Notes under the pieces: generated by a model
Databases searched by the model: none
What the model saw: only the letters and a program-made list of their open reading frames with translations
Told to the model about the DNA's origin: nothing
Assembly (NCBI GenBank): GCA_900128395.1
Contig: LT649972.1
Location: forward strand, 1 to 10,995
DNA from: Stramenopiles sp. TOSAG23-2
Lineage: Eukaryota > Sar
Reading direction: 5' to 3'
DNA length: 10,995 nt
Position numbers and translations under genes: made by a program
In this document: piece by piece, positions 1 through 6,513 of the stretch
Numbering within the stretch: the first letter of the stretch is position 1
Layout: each line of letters opens with the position of its first letter

Positions 1-12
1 AATACTAAAATA

Positions 13-52
<40 letters not shown>

Positions 53-1329
53 TACAAATAGAACGTGATGGTAAAAAAGAAACATTGATGGAAATATATG
101 AATATGCATCAAATAATAATCAATTTTTCCATGGTCCAAATACAGCTGCAATGATACGTATGGTAGCAGCAAATCTTTTTCGTGATGATCGTATATCATA
201 TCATTTTTCAGATGATGCATTCGATTCTAATACTACTACATGGCATTATGCATCGCAACATGATGGATTAAATGATACAAATGAAGCAATGAATATTAAA
301 ACATTATCATCACCTCATGGTACCAATAGTAATAATAATAATAACAACAACAACAACAATAATATAAAACCATGTAAATGGTGGTCGCATCAACAAATTA
401 TTTATGAAATATTCCTTGCATTTATAGTCTCTGAACATGTTGATGGTAAAATGATCAAACGTTATGTCCATCGTAATTTTTTACGTCAATTTGTTGATTT
501 AACACGAAGTGGAGATCCAGGAGAGCGTAGTTATGTAAAAGCTATTTTACATCGTGTCTATGAAAAAGCTGTTACATATAGAAAATTTCTTCGTAGATGT
601 ATGGATTATGTATTTTTAGCATATGTGGATGATGGTGGGTTGTACCCACCATATCCTGGATTAGATGATTTATTGGAAATATATTACAGTATTATTGATG
701 GGTTCAATGTGCCATTGAAAGAGGAACATCATGAATTTTTTGTCAAAGTTTTATTGCCATTGCATAAAATGCGATTTTATGCGAATATTAAAGATAGTGT
801 TATTCAATGTACAAAAGCATATTTAGAAAAAGATAGTTCCGTATCTATTCTTTGGGTACAAGCATTGTTAAAATGGTGGCCAAGACGAAATAGCGCAAAA
901 GCTATTTGTTTCTTTCATGAGTTGAAAATGATTTTAGATTTAATATCCCCATCTAACTTTGTAAAAATGATTCCAGATTTATTTAAATTATTAGGTGAAT
1001 GCATGTTGGATTCAAATTTTCAAATTGCAGAGCAAACATTATTATGTTGGAGAAGTGAATATTTTGTGAGCTTAGTAGCACAGAATCGTAAGGAAATTTT
1101 ACCAAAAATTTTCCCCGCATTGCAAAAAAATGCCAAATCACATTGGCATCCATTAATAAAATCTTTATCCATTAATGTATTGAAATTATTCAATGAAATA
1201 GATCCATGGTTAGTTACTAGATGCAATGAAGTCTTAAAGGAAGAGAAAAGTAGACAGAAAAAATTAGAAAAAATGAGACGTAAACGTAATAAAAAAGTGA
1301 ATTCTGTCGTACGTTCAAAGAATAGTTAG
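1..1329 (+). CDS. PPP2R5: PP2A regulatory subunit B56 (B') family, 5'-partial
   Basis: This is the regulatory subunit that directs the PP2A core enzyme to substrates. The frame is open to the window's left edge, so the true start lies outside; the first ATG inside is at 88. Numbering residues from 88, the B56 HEAT-like fold is recognisable throughout: 'LHRVYEK' with a downstream Arg, matching the human B56 LxxIxE-pocket residues (His, Arg, Tyr, Arg); 'VPLKEEH' and 'VLLPLHK'; 'YLEKDSSV'; 'LLKWWPRRNS'; 'ISPSNFVKMIPDLF'; 'KSHWHPLIKSL'. The C-terminal tail is basic (Lys/Arg-rich). Two Asn tracts, from AAT/AAC runs, lie before the core and in an insert of about 70 residues between the first conserved helices, where animal homologues have a shorter acidic loop. 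The stop is TAG at 1327-1329, supplied by sequence downstream of the copy-2 stop position (see the 49-bp deletion). The gene faces the Gln-rich frame tail to tail. Family call is firm; isoform is not. Confidence 0.93.
13..51 (+). repeat. (AAT)13 microsatellite coding poly-Asn
   Basis: Thirteen AAT triplets in the B56 reading frame encode poly-Asn ahead of the conserved core. A second AAT/AAC run at about 329-362 encodes another Asn tract inside the domain. The mixed AAT/AAC codons of the second tract suggest it is older or maintained as Asn. Confidence 0.9.
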
Positions 1330-1493
1330 AGAGAGCTGTGTTCGGTGGTACGAAGTAGGTGTGGTGATTAGAAAAAAAGAGAAAGAGAGGACAAAGAAAC
1401 GTAGACAACAAAGTATGTAAAAATATGTTTTTTAGGAAACGATATAATGAAAATACGGAGAGAGATTAAAAGTGTAATGTGCGCACAATTAAA

Positions 1494-1499
1494 AATAAA
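1494..1499 (+). promoter_or_regulatory. Candidate polyadenylation signal AATAAA
   Basis: An AATAAA hexamer lies about 165 bp after the B56 stop, in the tail-to-tail spacer (1330-1638). Copy 1 has lost the closer AATAAA seen at 2572-2577 in copy 2, so this could serve the full-length gene. In DNA this AT-rich the hexamer is common by chance. Nothing else is evident in the spacer. Confidence 0.3.
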
Positions 1500-1638
1500 A
1501 AATATTCTCGTCGTAAAATATTTCTTCGTACCAACACGGTATAAAATTTTCCCCTCGCCCTCCAATTTTCCATTTTACTAATATATTTATATATGATATA
1601 AATATACGTAATATTTTAATATATGAATTTTTGATAAG

Positions 1639-1971
1639 TTAATATTGCCTACCGTATCTTTGTTGTTGTTGTTGTTGTTGAAGTAATGGTTGTTGCATAT
1701 TATTTTGTTGCGGTTGGCCATAGTATTGTGGTTGTGCGTATTGTGGTTGTTGCAGTTGTTGCTGTACATATTGTGGCTGTTGGGCATACTGCTGTTGTTG
1801 TTGTTGTTGTTGATTTATCATTTGCTGGGTCATAAACGGTGGCAAATTAGAAATATTCGCAACAAACACTCCGCCAGTGAATCTATCATGATCAGACAAG
1901 AGAATCTCTGGTCTTTTCAACAAATCTTTCCAAGATTGCTTATCCCAACTGGACCATTCATGATCTTCCAT
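1639..1971 (-). CDS. Gln-rich C-terminal protein fragment, copy 1
   Basis: This frame gives 110 residues if started at the ATG ending at 1971. The N-terminal part is Trp-rich ('WSSWDKQSWKDLLKRPEIL'), followed by 'VFVANISNLPPFMTQQM', then two poly-Gln tracts (8 and 7 Gln) around 'QPQYAQPQYYGQ'-like Gln/Tyr/Pro repeats, ending 'RYGRQY' and TAA. The frame stays open upstream of this ATG to 2020 ('NAFTSSTVSERY') and then runs into antisense B56 DNA, so the native 5' end is probably missing and the real protein is longer. The Gln/Tyr/Pro tail resembles low-complexity tails of RNA-binding or endocytic adaptor proteins, but I do not recognise the family. It is convergent with B56. Confidence 0.6.
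   Translation of the reverse strand: MEDHEWSSWDKQSWKDLLKRPEILLSDHDRFTGGVFVANISNLPPFMTQQMINQQQQQQQQYAQQPQYVQQQLQQPQYAQPQYYGQPQQNNMQQPLLQQQQQQQRYGRQY
1660..1680. repeat. (TTG)7 run, poly-Gln on the minus strand
   Basis: Seven TTG triplets read as seven Gln (CAA) in the Gln-rich frame. The equivalent in copy 2 is 2893-2913 with the same count. A second run at about 1789-1812 (8 Gln) corresponds to 3019-3051 (11 Gln), a nine-base, frame-keeping length difference. Confidence 0.85.
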
Positions 1972-2542
1972 GTATCGTTCACTTACTGTTGAGCTTGTAA
2001 ATGCATTTAAGATTTTTACAACAAAAGCATATTTAGAAAAAGATAGTTCCGTATCTATTCTTTGGGTACAAGCATTGTTAAAATGGTGGCCAAGACGAAA
2101 TAGCGCAAAAGCTATTTGTTTCTTTCATGAGTTGAAAATGATTTTAGATTTAATATCCCCATCTAACTTTGTAAAAATGATTCCAGATTTATTTAAATTA
2201 TTAGGTGAATGCATGTTGGATTCAAATTTTCAAATTGCAGAGCAAACATTATTATGTTGGAGAAGTGAATATTTTGTGAGCTTAGTAGCACAGAATCGTA
2301 AGGAAATTTTACCAAAAATTTTCCCCGCATTGCAAAAAAATGCCAAATCACATTGGCATCCATTAATAAAATCTTTATCCATTAATGTATTGAAATTATT
2401 CAATGAAATAGATCCATGGTTAGTTACTAGATGCAATGAAGTCTTAAAGGAAGAGAAAAGTAGACAGAAAAAATTAGAAAAAATGAGACGTAAACGTAAT
2501 AAAAAAGTGAATTCTGTCGTACGTTCAAAGAATAGTATATAA
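1970..2542 (+). pseudogene. 5'-truncated second copy of the B56 gene
   Basis: From 2021 this frame repeats the last 172 codons of the upstream B56 gene exactly, then reads one extra codon (Ile) before TAA at 2540-2542. It lacks the N-terminal half, including the substrate-pocket segment 'LHRVY..R' and 'PLKEEH'. An in-frame ATG at 1970 sits in the 140-bp spacer, antisense to the Gln-rich frame, so a 190-residue product with about 17 unrelated N-terminal residues is possible. I take it as a truncated duplicate rather than a working subunit. Its stop codon and nearby AATAAA probably show the original 3' end of the B56 gene. Confidence 0.8.
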
Positions 2543-2571
2543 AATGTTCTCTTACTCATATATTATATATT

Positions 2572-2577
2572 AATAAA
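2572..2577 (+). promoter_or_regulatory. Candidate polyadenylation signal AATAAA of the truncated B56 copy
   Basis: AATAAA lies about 30 bp after the TAA of the truncated B56 copy, a natural spacing for a 3'-end signal. It lies within the 49 bp missing from the full-length gene's copy. The remaining spacer to 2871 is AT-rich, with no further feature that I can support. Confidence 0.4.
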
Positions 2578-2871
2578 AGAAGTGTTAGAGAGTGTTCGGT
2601 GGTAGTATGATAGGTGGTGATAGAAAAAAAGAGAAAGAGGACAAAGGGACGTAGACAACAAATTATATGTAAAAAATATTTTTTAGGAAACTATTTAAAG
2701 AAAATACGAGAGAGAGAATAGAAGTGTGTGGTAATGTGTGTGCACAATTAAAATAAAAAATATTCGTCGTAAAAATATTTTTTATGATACCAACAACGGG
2801 TATAAAATTTCCCCTCACTCTCCGATTTTCCATTTTACTAATATATATATATATAATATGAATCTTTGATA

Positions 2872-3119
2872 TTAATATTGCCCACCGTATCTTTGTTGTT
2901 GTTGTTGTTGTTGAAGTAATGGTTGTTGCATATAATTTTGTTGCTGGCCATAGTATTGTGGTTGTGCGTATTGTGGTTGTTGCAGTTGTTGCTGTACATA
3001 TTGTGGCTGTTGGGCATACTGCTGCTGTTGTTGTTGTTGTTGTTGTTGTTGATTTACCATTTGTTGGGTCATAAACGGTGGCAAATTAGAAATATTCGCA
3101 ACAAACACTCCGCCAGTGA
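2872..3119 (-). pseudogene. Gln-rich C-terminal fragment, copy 2, 5'-truncated
   Basis: This is the last 82 or so codons of the same Gln-rich protein, from 'TGGVFVANISNL' to 'RYGGQY' and TAA. It has 11 and 7 Gln tracts, against 8 and 7 in copy 1. There are amino-acid changes (Met-Ile to Met-Val before the Gln tract, Arg to Gly near the end) and one residue fewer in the 'YYGQ' segment. The Trp-rich upstream part found in copy 1 is absent: DNA switches at 3120 to the USP14 3' flank. No ATG opens the frame in a sensible place, so it is probably part of the USP14 transcript's 3' region or a dead remnant. Confidence 0.7.
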
Positions 3120-3125
3120 CATTTT

Positions 3126-4703
3126 TTACTTCTTTGCTCGGTAAAATAATAAATAACCCATATCTCGATCACCACCACCTTTTAATAATAAAACATCCGA
3201 GGTTTTACATTCATCTACTTGGTCATCATCAAAACAAATCCAATTATCTCCATCTTGTCTTACCCATCCAATGTAATGGCCAGAATCAGCTGAACGTCCT
3301 TTATGCGATACTAATGCAAATAACTCATATTCACCTTGGAAATTTGCTGGTAAATTAATACCAGGAGAACCAAGTACAGCATCTTTATCACCTTGTGACA
3401 TTGCTAATGCTTTTGCCAATTCATTTGCTTCATCAGATTCATCTTTCATCACTGCATCACCATCTGAATCTTTTTTACTTTCATCCTTTTTATCACTTTC
3501 AGGTTTTCCATTGTCATCTTTTCCTTTTGCAATTTCAGCTTCTTCGGCATCACGACTAACTTTTAAAATGGATTTTAATTTCTCCGTGCAAAATTCATAC
3601 ATATCAATAGTATGTTGAAAAGCAACAGGACGCAACATTTTACATTTAGTTCCAGTGCTTGGATCCATTTGTGTCGGTTCACGTTTTTTCCAATAAAATC
3701 TCATATATTGAACACATAAAATTTTTGGTAGTTGATTGATCTTTTGCGTTCTGTTCCATACTGCATTGCGATTTAATGATGGCGCATTTTTCTCAATTTG
3801 ACCTTTTAACGCTTTATGCATACCTTGAAACATATGATCCACTTTGTCCGTTGATGAAGATCCACCATCGATGTTTACACGTAATTTGTAATCTAATGAA
3901 GTCGTTGTTTTCACTGGTTCTGCATCAGTTTCTTGACATTTATCTTCTTGCTCAAATTCAATACCAAAAATGGCATCAACTGCATTGTCACGATCACCAA
4001 GTATTTTTCCACAATCATTCCCTATTACGTCTTTTTTCAATGAATTTTTCAATGCAGTGAACAACGCACCCAATAATTCTTCTGCATCTTGCTGCATGTA
4101 ACCACCATTGCGTCCACGTTCAGCAAATTGTGTAAACGTTTGTCTCATACTATTGACAAATGCTATTGGTGTAACAGGTTCAAATTTATTGGCCATATCA
4201 TTATATAATAAGCCAAGATTACGTGTGAAAGTACCAAACGTATCGCCTGTATTATTTTTACCAGATGCATTATATGCATTTAATACTTTATTCAATTCTG
4301 GTATACCACGTAAACATTGTAAAGTACTATTCATGTAACAAGTGTTTCCTAAATTATTCAAACCAGGTGGCAATAAGCTGTTTAAAGTGGCTTGTTGATT
4401 TTTTGTTAAATCTTCTAAAAATACAGTTTTTTCAACAGTTTTTAAAGTATCAGCACTACCAACTAAAACAAGTTGTGATTTGTTTGGTTTAAATTTACAG
4501 GTACTCAAATCCGTATCGTCCTTCAACATACCTTTCCATGCACCTTTGCACATGATCTTTTGCCTATCAACTGGCACATTGGTCAAAGCAAATAATTGTG
4601 CTTTAAGTGTAGCAACGTCACCACTTGGATTAAACGTAAACTCTTTCCATTTTTTCGTACCCCATTTTAATTTGACTGTAATTTCTGATGCAAGTGATGC
4701 CAT
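3126..4703 (-). CDS. USP14: USP14/Ubp6 proteasome-associated deubiquitinase
   Basis: This is a cysteine protease that trims ubiquitin chains on substrates docked at the 26S proteasome; family members bind the Rpn1 subunit through their ubiquitin-like domain. It has 525 residues, near the family norm of about 500. Residues 1-80 form the ubiquitin-like domain ('KWGTKKWKEFTF', 'MCKGAWKGML'). The USP domain starts at 'GLNNLGNTCYMNSTLQCLR' with catalytic Cys122, continues through 'GGYMQQDAEELLGALF', and ends with 'GRSADSGHYIGW' (catalytic His476), 'WICFDDDQV' (acidic triad residue near 492-494) and 'GGGDRDMGYLLFYR'. A charged Lys/Asp/Glu-rich insert at about 390-425 leads into a UIM-like motif at 424-440, which human USP14 lacks as far as I recall. 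It starts at ATG 4703 in the context 'aaaattATGG', uninterrupted by introns. It is divergent from RPN11. Confidence 0.95.
   Translation of the reverse strand: MASLASEITVKLKWGTKKWKEFTFNPSGDVATLKAQLFALTNVPVDRQKIMCKGAWKGMLKDDTDLSTCKFKPNKSQLVLVGSADTLKTVEKTVFLEDLTKNQQATLNSLLPPGLNNLGNTCYMNSTLQCLRGIPELNKVLNAYNASGKNNTGDTFGTFTRNLGLLYNDMANKFEPVTPIAFVNSMRQTFTQFAERGRNGGYMQQDAEELLGALFTALKNSLKKDVIGNDCGKILGDRDNAVDAIFGIEFEQEDKCQETDAEPVKTTTSLDYKLRVNIDGGSSSTDKVDHMFQGMHKALKGQIEKNAPSLNRNAVWNRTQKINQLPKILCVQYMRFYWKKREPTQMDPSTGTKCKMLRPVAFQHTIDMYEFCTEKLKSILKVSRDAEEAEIAKGKDDNGKPESDKKDESKKDSDGDAVMKDESDEANELAKALAMSQGDKDAVLGSPGINLPANFQGEYELFALVSHKGRSADSGHYIGWVRQDGDNWICFDDDQVDECKTSDVLLLKGGGDRDMGYLLFYRAKK
3384..3434 (-). 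other. UIM-like motif inside the USP14 catalytic region
   Basis: Residues 424-440 read 'DEANELAKALAMSQGDK'. The acidic lead followed by Leu-x-x-Ala-Leu-x-x-Ser-x-x-Asp fits the ubiquitin-interacting motif consensus (acidic block, central Ala, Ser, acidic end). It follows a disordered charged linker and precedes the strand leading to the catalytic His. Ubiquitin binding is inferred from the pattern only. Confidence 0.6.
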
Positions 4704-5358
4704 AATTTTCTTGGTTTATTTAACAAACGTCTTTTGGTATTTCACTTACTTATATGCTATTATTATATATCGTCCGATCAATTGTATAACGATACTAATA
4801 ATAATATGTTTTTGCGTAATATCTAATATCTATGTTTTCTGTTGTATCAATATATATATACTATCTACCTATTCAATTATTTTCAAAAACAATATAATAA
4901 ATTTAGTAGTTCTATAGTTCTATAATATAGTACATTAACATTATTAATAGAAGAAGATGACTAAAAAATGTTGATCCTTGTGGTATTTTCAAATGCACAT
5001 ATGTACTTATTACAGTATACTAGCCCGCCTAGCTCTAGAAGTAGAAAAAGATCATTCGAATATCGAGATATTTAAGGTATAAACTATCATGGAAATAGTA
5101 TTAGCATGATGGAGTTTTGATTTCTTCTAATTCATTAATTTTTTTAAAAATTTTTTTGTTTTTGAAAATTGAATGAACACACACAACATTTACATTTATT
5201 ATTAGTTTTAAAATTAAAATATTCACTTAGTTGTTTGTTCCTTTTCCCTTACGTAAGAGAAAACAATTTTATGAAGACGTAAAAGGTAAAAAAAAAAGAA
5301 GTAAGTGGACAAGAAAAAAGAAAGGAAGGATACAAACAACGTAATATAATAGTATCAT
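4704..5358. promoter_or_regulatory. Divergent USP14/RPN11 intergenic region, putative bidirectional promoter
   Basis: These 655 bp separate two start codons facing outward, so both promoters and 5' leaders must lie here unless there are unseen upstream exons. It is AT-rich with long T/A tracts (5140-5165) and a TA run at about 4851-4860. A 10-bp palindrome 'cttacgtaag' is at 5248-5257, and other ACGT cores are at 4727-4730, 5277-5280 and 5339-5342. The 7-mer AAGACGT occurs in gene-sense orientation before each start. No ORF of interest is present. Promoter function is inferred from gene layout, not from a recognised core element. Confidence 0.55.
5248..5257. promoter_or_regulatory. ACGT-core palindrome upstream of RPN11
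   Basis: 'cttacgtaag' is a perfect 10-bp palindrome about 100 bp before the RPN11 ATG. Its TACGTA centre is the type of core bound by bZIP dimers. Chance occurrence is possible, and no factor is known for this organism. Confidence 0.25.
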
Positions 5359-6297
5359 ATGGGTGATTTAGCGCAATTGTTGCAACAATTTGGTGGTGGT
5401 GGTGGTGGTGGCATGGCCGCTGCTGCAAATATACCAATTATGGATACTGCAGAAACTGTTCATATATCATCTATGGCATTGATAAAAATGTTGAAACATG
5501 GACGTTTAGGTATACCAATGGAAGTCATGGGTTTGATGCTTGGTGAGTTTGTTGATGACTATACAGTAACTGTCGTTGATGTTTTTGCGATGCCACAGCA
5601 TGGTACAGGTGTATCCGTAGAAGCCGTTGATCCTGTTTTTCAAACTAAAATGTTGGATATGTTGAAGCAAACTGGTCGACCTGAAATGGTTGTTGGTTGG
5701 TATCACTCACATCCTGGTTTCGGTACATGGTTATCTGGCGTTGATATTAATACACAAACAAGTTTTGAAGCATTAAATCCACGTGCGGTAGCTGTTGTTG
5801 TTGATCCGGTACAATCAGTAAAAGGAAAAGTTGTTATTGATGCATTTCGTTTGATCAATCCACAAACTTTAATGATGGGAAAAGAGCCAAGACAAACCAC
5901 ATCGAATATTCATTATTTACAAAAACCATCTATCCATGCTTTAATCCATGGTTTAAATCGTAGTTATTATCAAATCAACATGGCGTACAGAAAAAATGCA
6001 TTGGAAATGCAAATGTTACGTAATCTTGATAAAAAACCATGGCAAGTTGGTTTGACAACGGACAATTTCGAAAAACATTCAAAAACAAATGAAACGACCG
6101 TGGAAGGTATGATGAAATTAGCAACAAATTATAATACATACGTACAAGATGAAAGTAAAAAAACATCAGAAGAATTAGTAGTAGATCGAGTTGGTAAACA
6201 AGATCCAAAACGTCATTTAGATTCTTCTGTCACTGATTTAATGACTAGTAATATTGATCAATGTTTAGGAACTATGTTGGATACGGTTGTATTTTAA
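5359..6297 (+). CDS. PSMD14: Rpn11/PSMD14, 26S proteasome lid deubiquitinase
   Basis: This is the zinc metalloprotease of the proteasome lid that removes ubiquitin chains from substrates as they are translocated; in known proteasomes it acts as a dimer with Rpn8. It has 312 residues, matching the family (about 305-310). The MPN+/JAMM centre is complete: Glu55 in '[14 protein letters not shown]', then '[17 protein letters not shown]' with zinc ligands His116, His118 and Asp129 plus Ser126. The flexible loop '[18 protein letters not shown]' is conserved. The C-terminal marks '[10 protein letters not shown]' and 'LDTVVF' are intact. The N-terminus has a seven-Gly run from GGT repeats (5392-5412), then Ala-rich residues, a variable zone in the family. 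Human Rpn11 has Cys where this has Thr123. Starts at ATG 5359; no intron. It is head to head with USP14. Confidence 0.97.
   Translation: MGDLAQLLQQFGGGGGGGMAAAANIPIMDTAETVHISSMALIKMLKHGRLGIPMEVMGLMLGEFVDDYTVTVVDVFAMPQHGTGVSVEAVDPVFQTKMLDMLKQTGRPEMVVGWYHSHPGFGTWLSGVDINTQTSFEALNPRAVAVVVDPVQSVKGKVVIDAFRLINPQTLMMGKEPRQTTSNIHYLQKPSIHALIHGLNRSYYQINMAYRKNALEMQMLRNLDKKPWQVGLTTDNFEKHSKTNETTVEGMMKLATNYNTYVQDESKKTSEELVVDRVGKQDPKRHLDSSVTDLMTSNIDQCLGTMLDTVVF
5392..5412 (+). repeat. GGT run coding poly-Gly in RPN11
   Basis: Six GGT triplets followed by GGC encode seven Gly near the N-terminus of Rpn11. The length is likely to vary between strains. Confidence 0.85.
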
Positions 6298-6513
6298 AAT
6301 ATACACATACAATTTGTGTAGGGACATAGAAAGGGGCGCTTTGTAGCATACACATCACATGTATGAAGTCGTATGTATTTTTATAGGAGAAACATTACAC
6401 CAACATTATTGATCATATTTGTAATAAAGGCGTGAAGCTTTCACACAACAACAAAATTTATAATATAAAATCGTATGTACGTAAATATATATTATTTTTT
6501 GAAAATTATGTTT
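6298..6513. other. Tail-to-tail spacer between RPN11 and the coiled-coil gene
   Basis: These 216 bp hold the 3' regions of two convergent genes. AATAAA at 6423-6428, about 126 bp after the RPN11 stop, could be its polyadenylation signal. A small inverted repeat, TACACA (6302-6307) with TGTGTA (6315-6320), follows the stop directly and could form a weak hairpin. Nothing else is seen. Confidence 0.4.

Larger units (their letters stand above)
811..1880. repeat. Direct repeat copy 1 (B56 3' half + spacer + Gln-rich 3' end)
   Basis: This 1070-bp block recurs in the same orientation at 2021-3119. Bases 811-1326 match 2021-2536 without any difference I can see (constant offset 1210). From 1327 on, the copies still align but carry many substitutions and small indels. 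The left edge is sharp: 'caatgt' precedes 811, while 'ttttaca' precedes 2021. The right edge follows 'ccgccagtga'. Copy 1 lacks a 49-bp stretch present in copy 2 at 2537-2585. Confidence 0.95.
2021..3119. repeat. Direct repeat copy 2
   Basis: This is the second copy of the 811-1880 block, 1099 bp long. It is identical to copy 1 over 2021-2536, then has 49 extra bp (2537-2585), then a spacer with many small indels relative to copy 1. The Gln-rich 3' end (2872-3119) has a few substitutions and only frame-keeping indels. It ends at 3119, six bases from the USP14 stop codon. Confidence 0.95.

Noticed and set aside
5-220. Minus-strand frame with a poly-Tyr end at the left edge
   Set aside because: It is the antisense of the AAT run and the B56 coding frame.
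1981-1986. GTAAGT splice-donor consensus on the minus strand within the Gln-rich frame
   Set aside because: The reading frame continues through it into conserved-looking Trp-rich coding sequence, and I see no matching acceptor that improves the model.
1690-1992. Plus-strand Leu-rich frame opposite the Gln-rich protein
   Set aside because: It is the antisense of CAA/TTG repeats; the poly-Leu is a by-product of poly-Gln coding on the other strand.
811-3119. A retrotransposon or other mobile element as the cause of the duplication
   Set aside because: No terminal repeats, target-site duplication, transposase, reverse transcriptase or poly-A tail is visible at the breakpoints.
4480-4917. Plus-strand 145-residue frame overlapping the USP14 start and its upstream region
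   Set aside because: It is antisense to the USP14 ubiquitin-like domain and then runs through AT-rich intergenic DNA; no domain pattern.
5024-5065. tRNA-like stretch ('gcccgcctagctc' followed by 'attcgaat')
   Set aside because: The D-arm-like and T-loop-like pieces are only about 30 bases apart, with no anticodon arm and no pairing acceptor stem.
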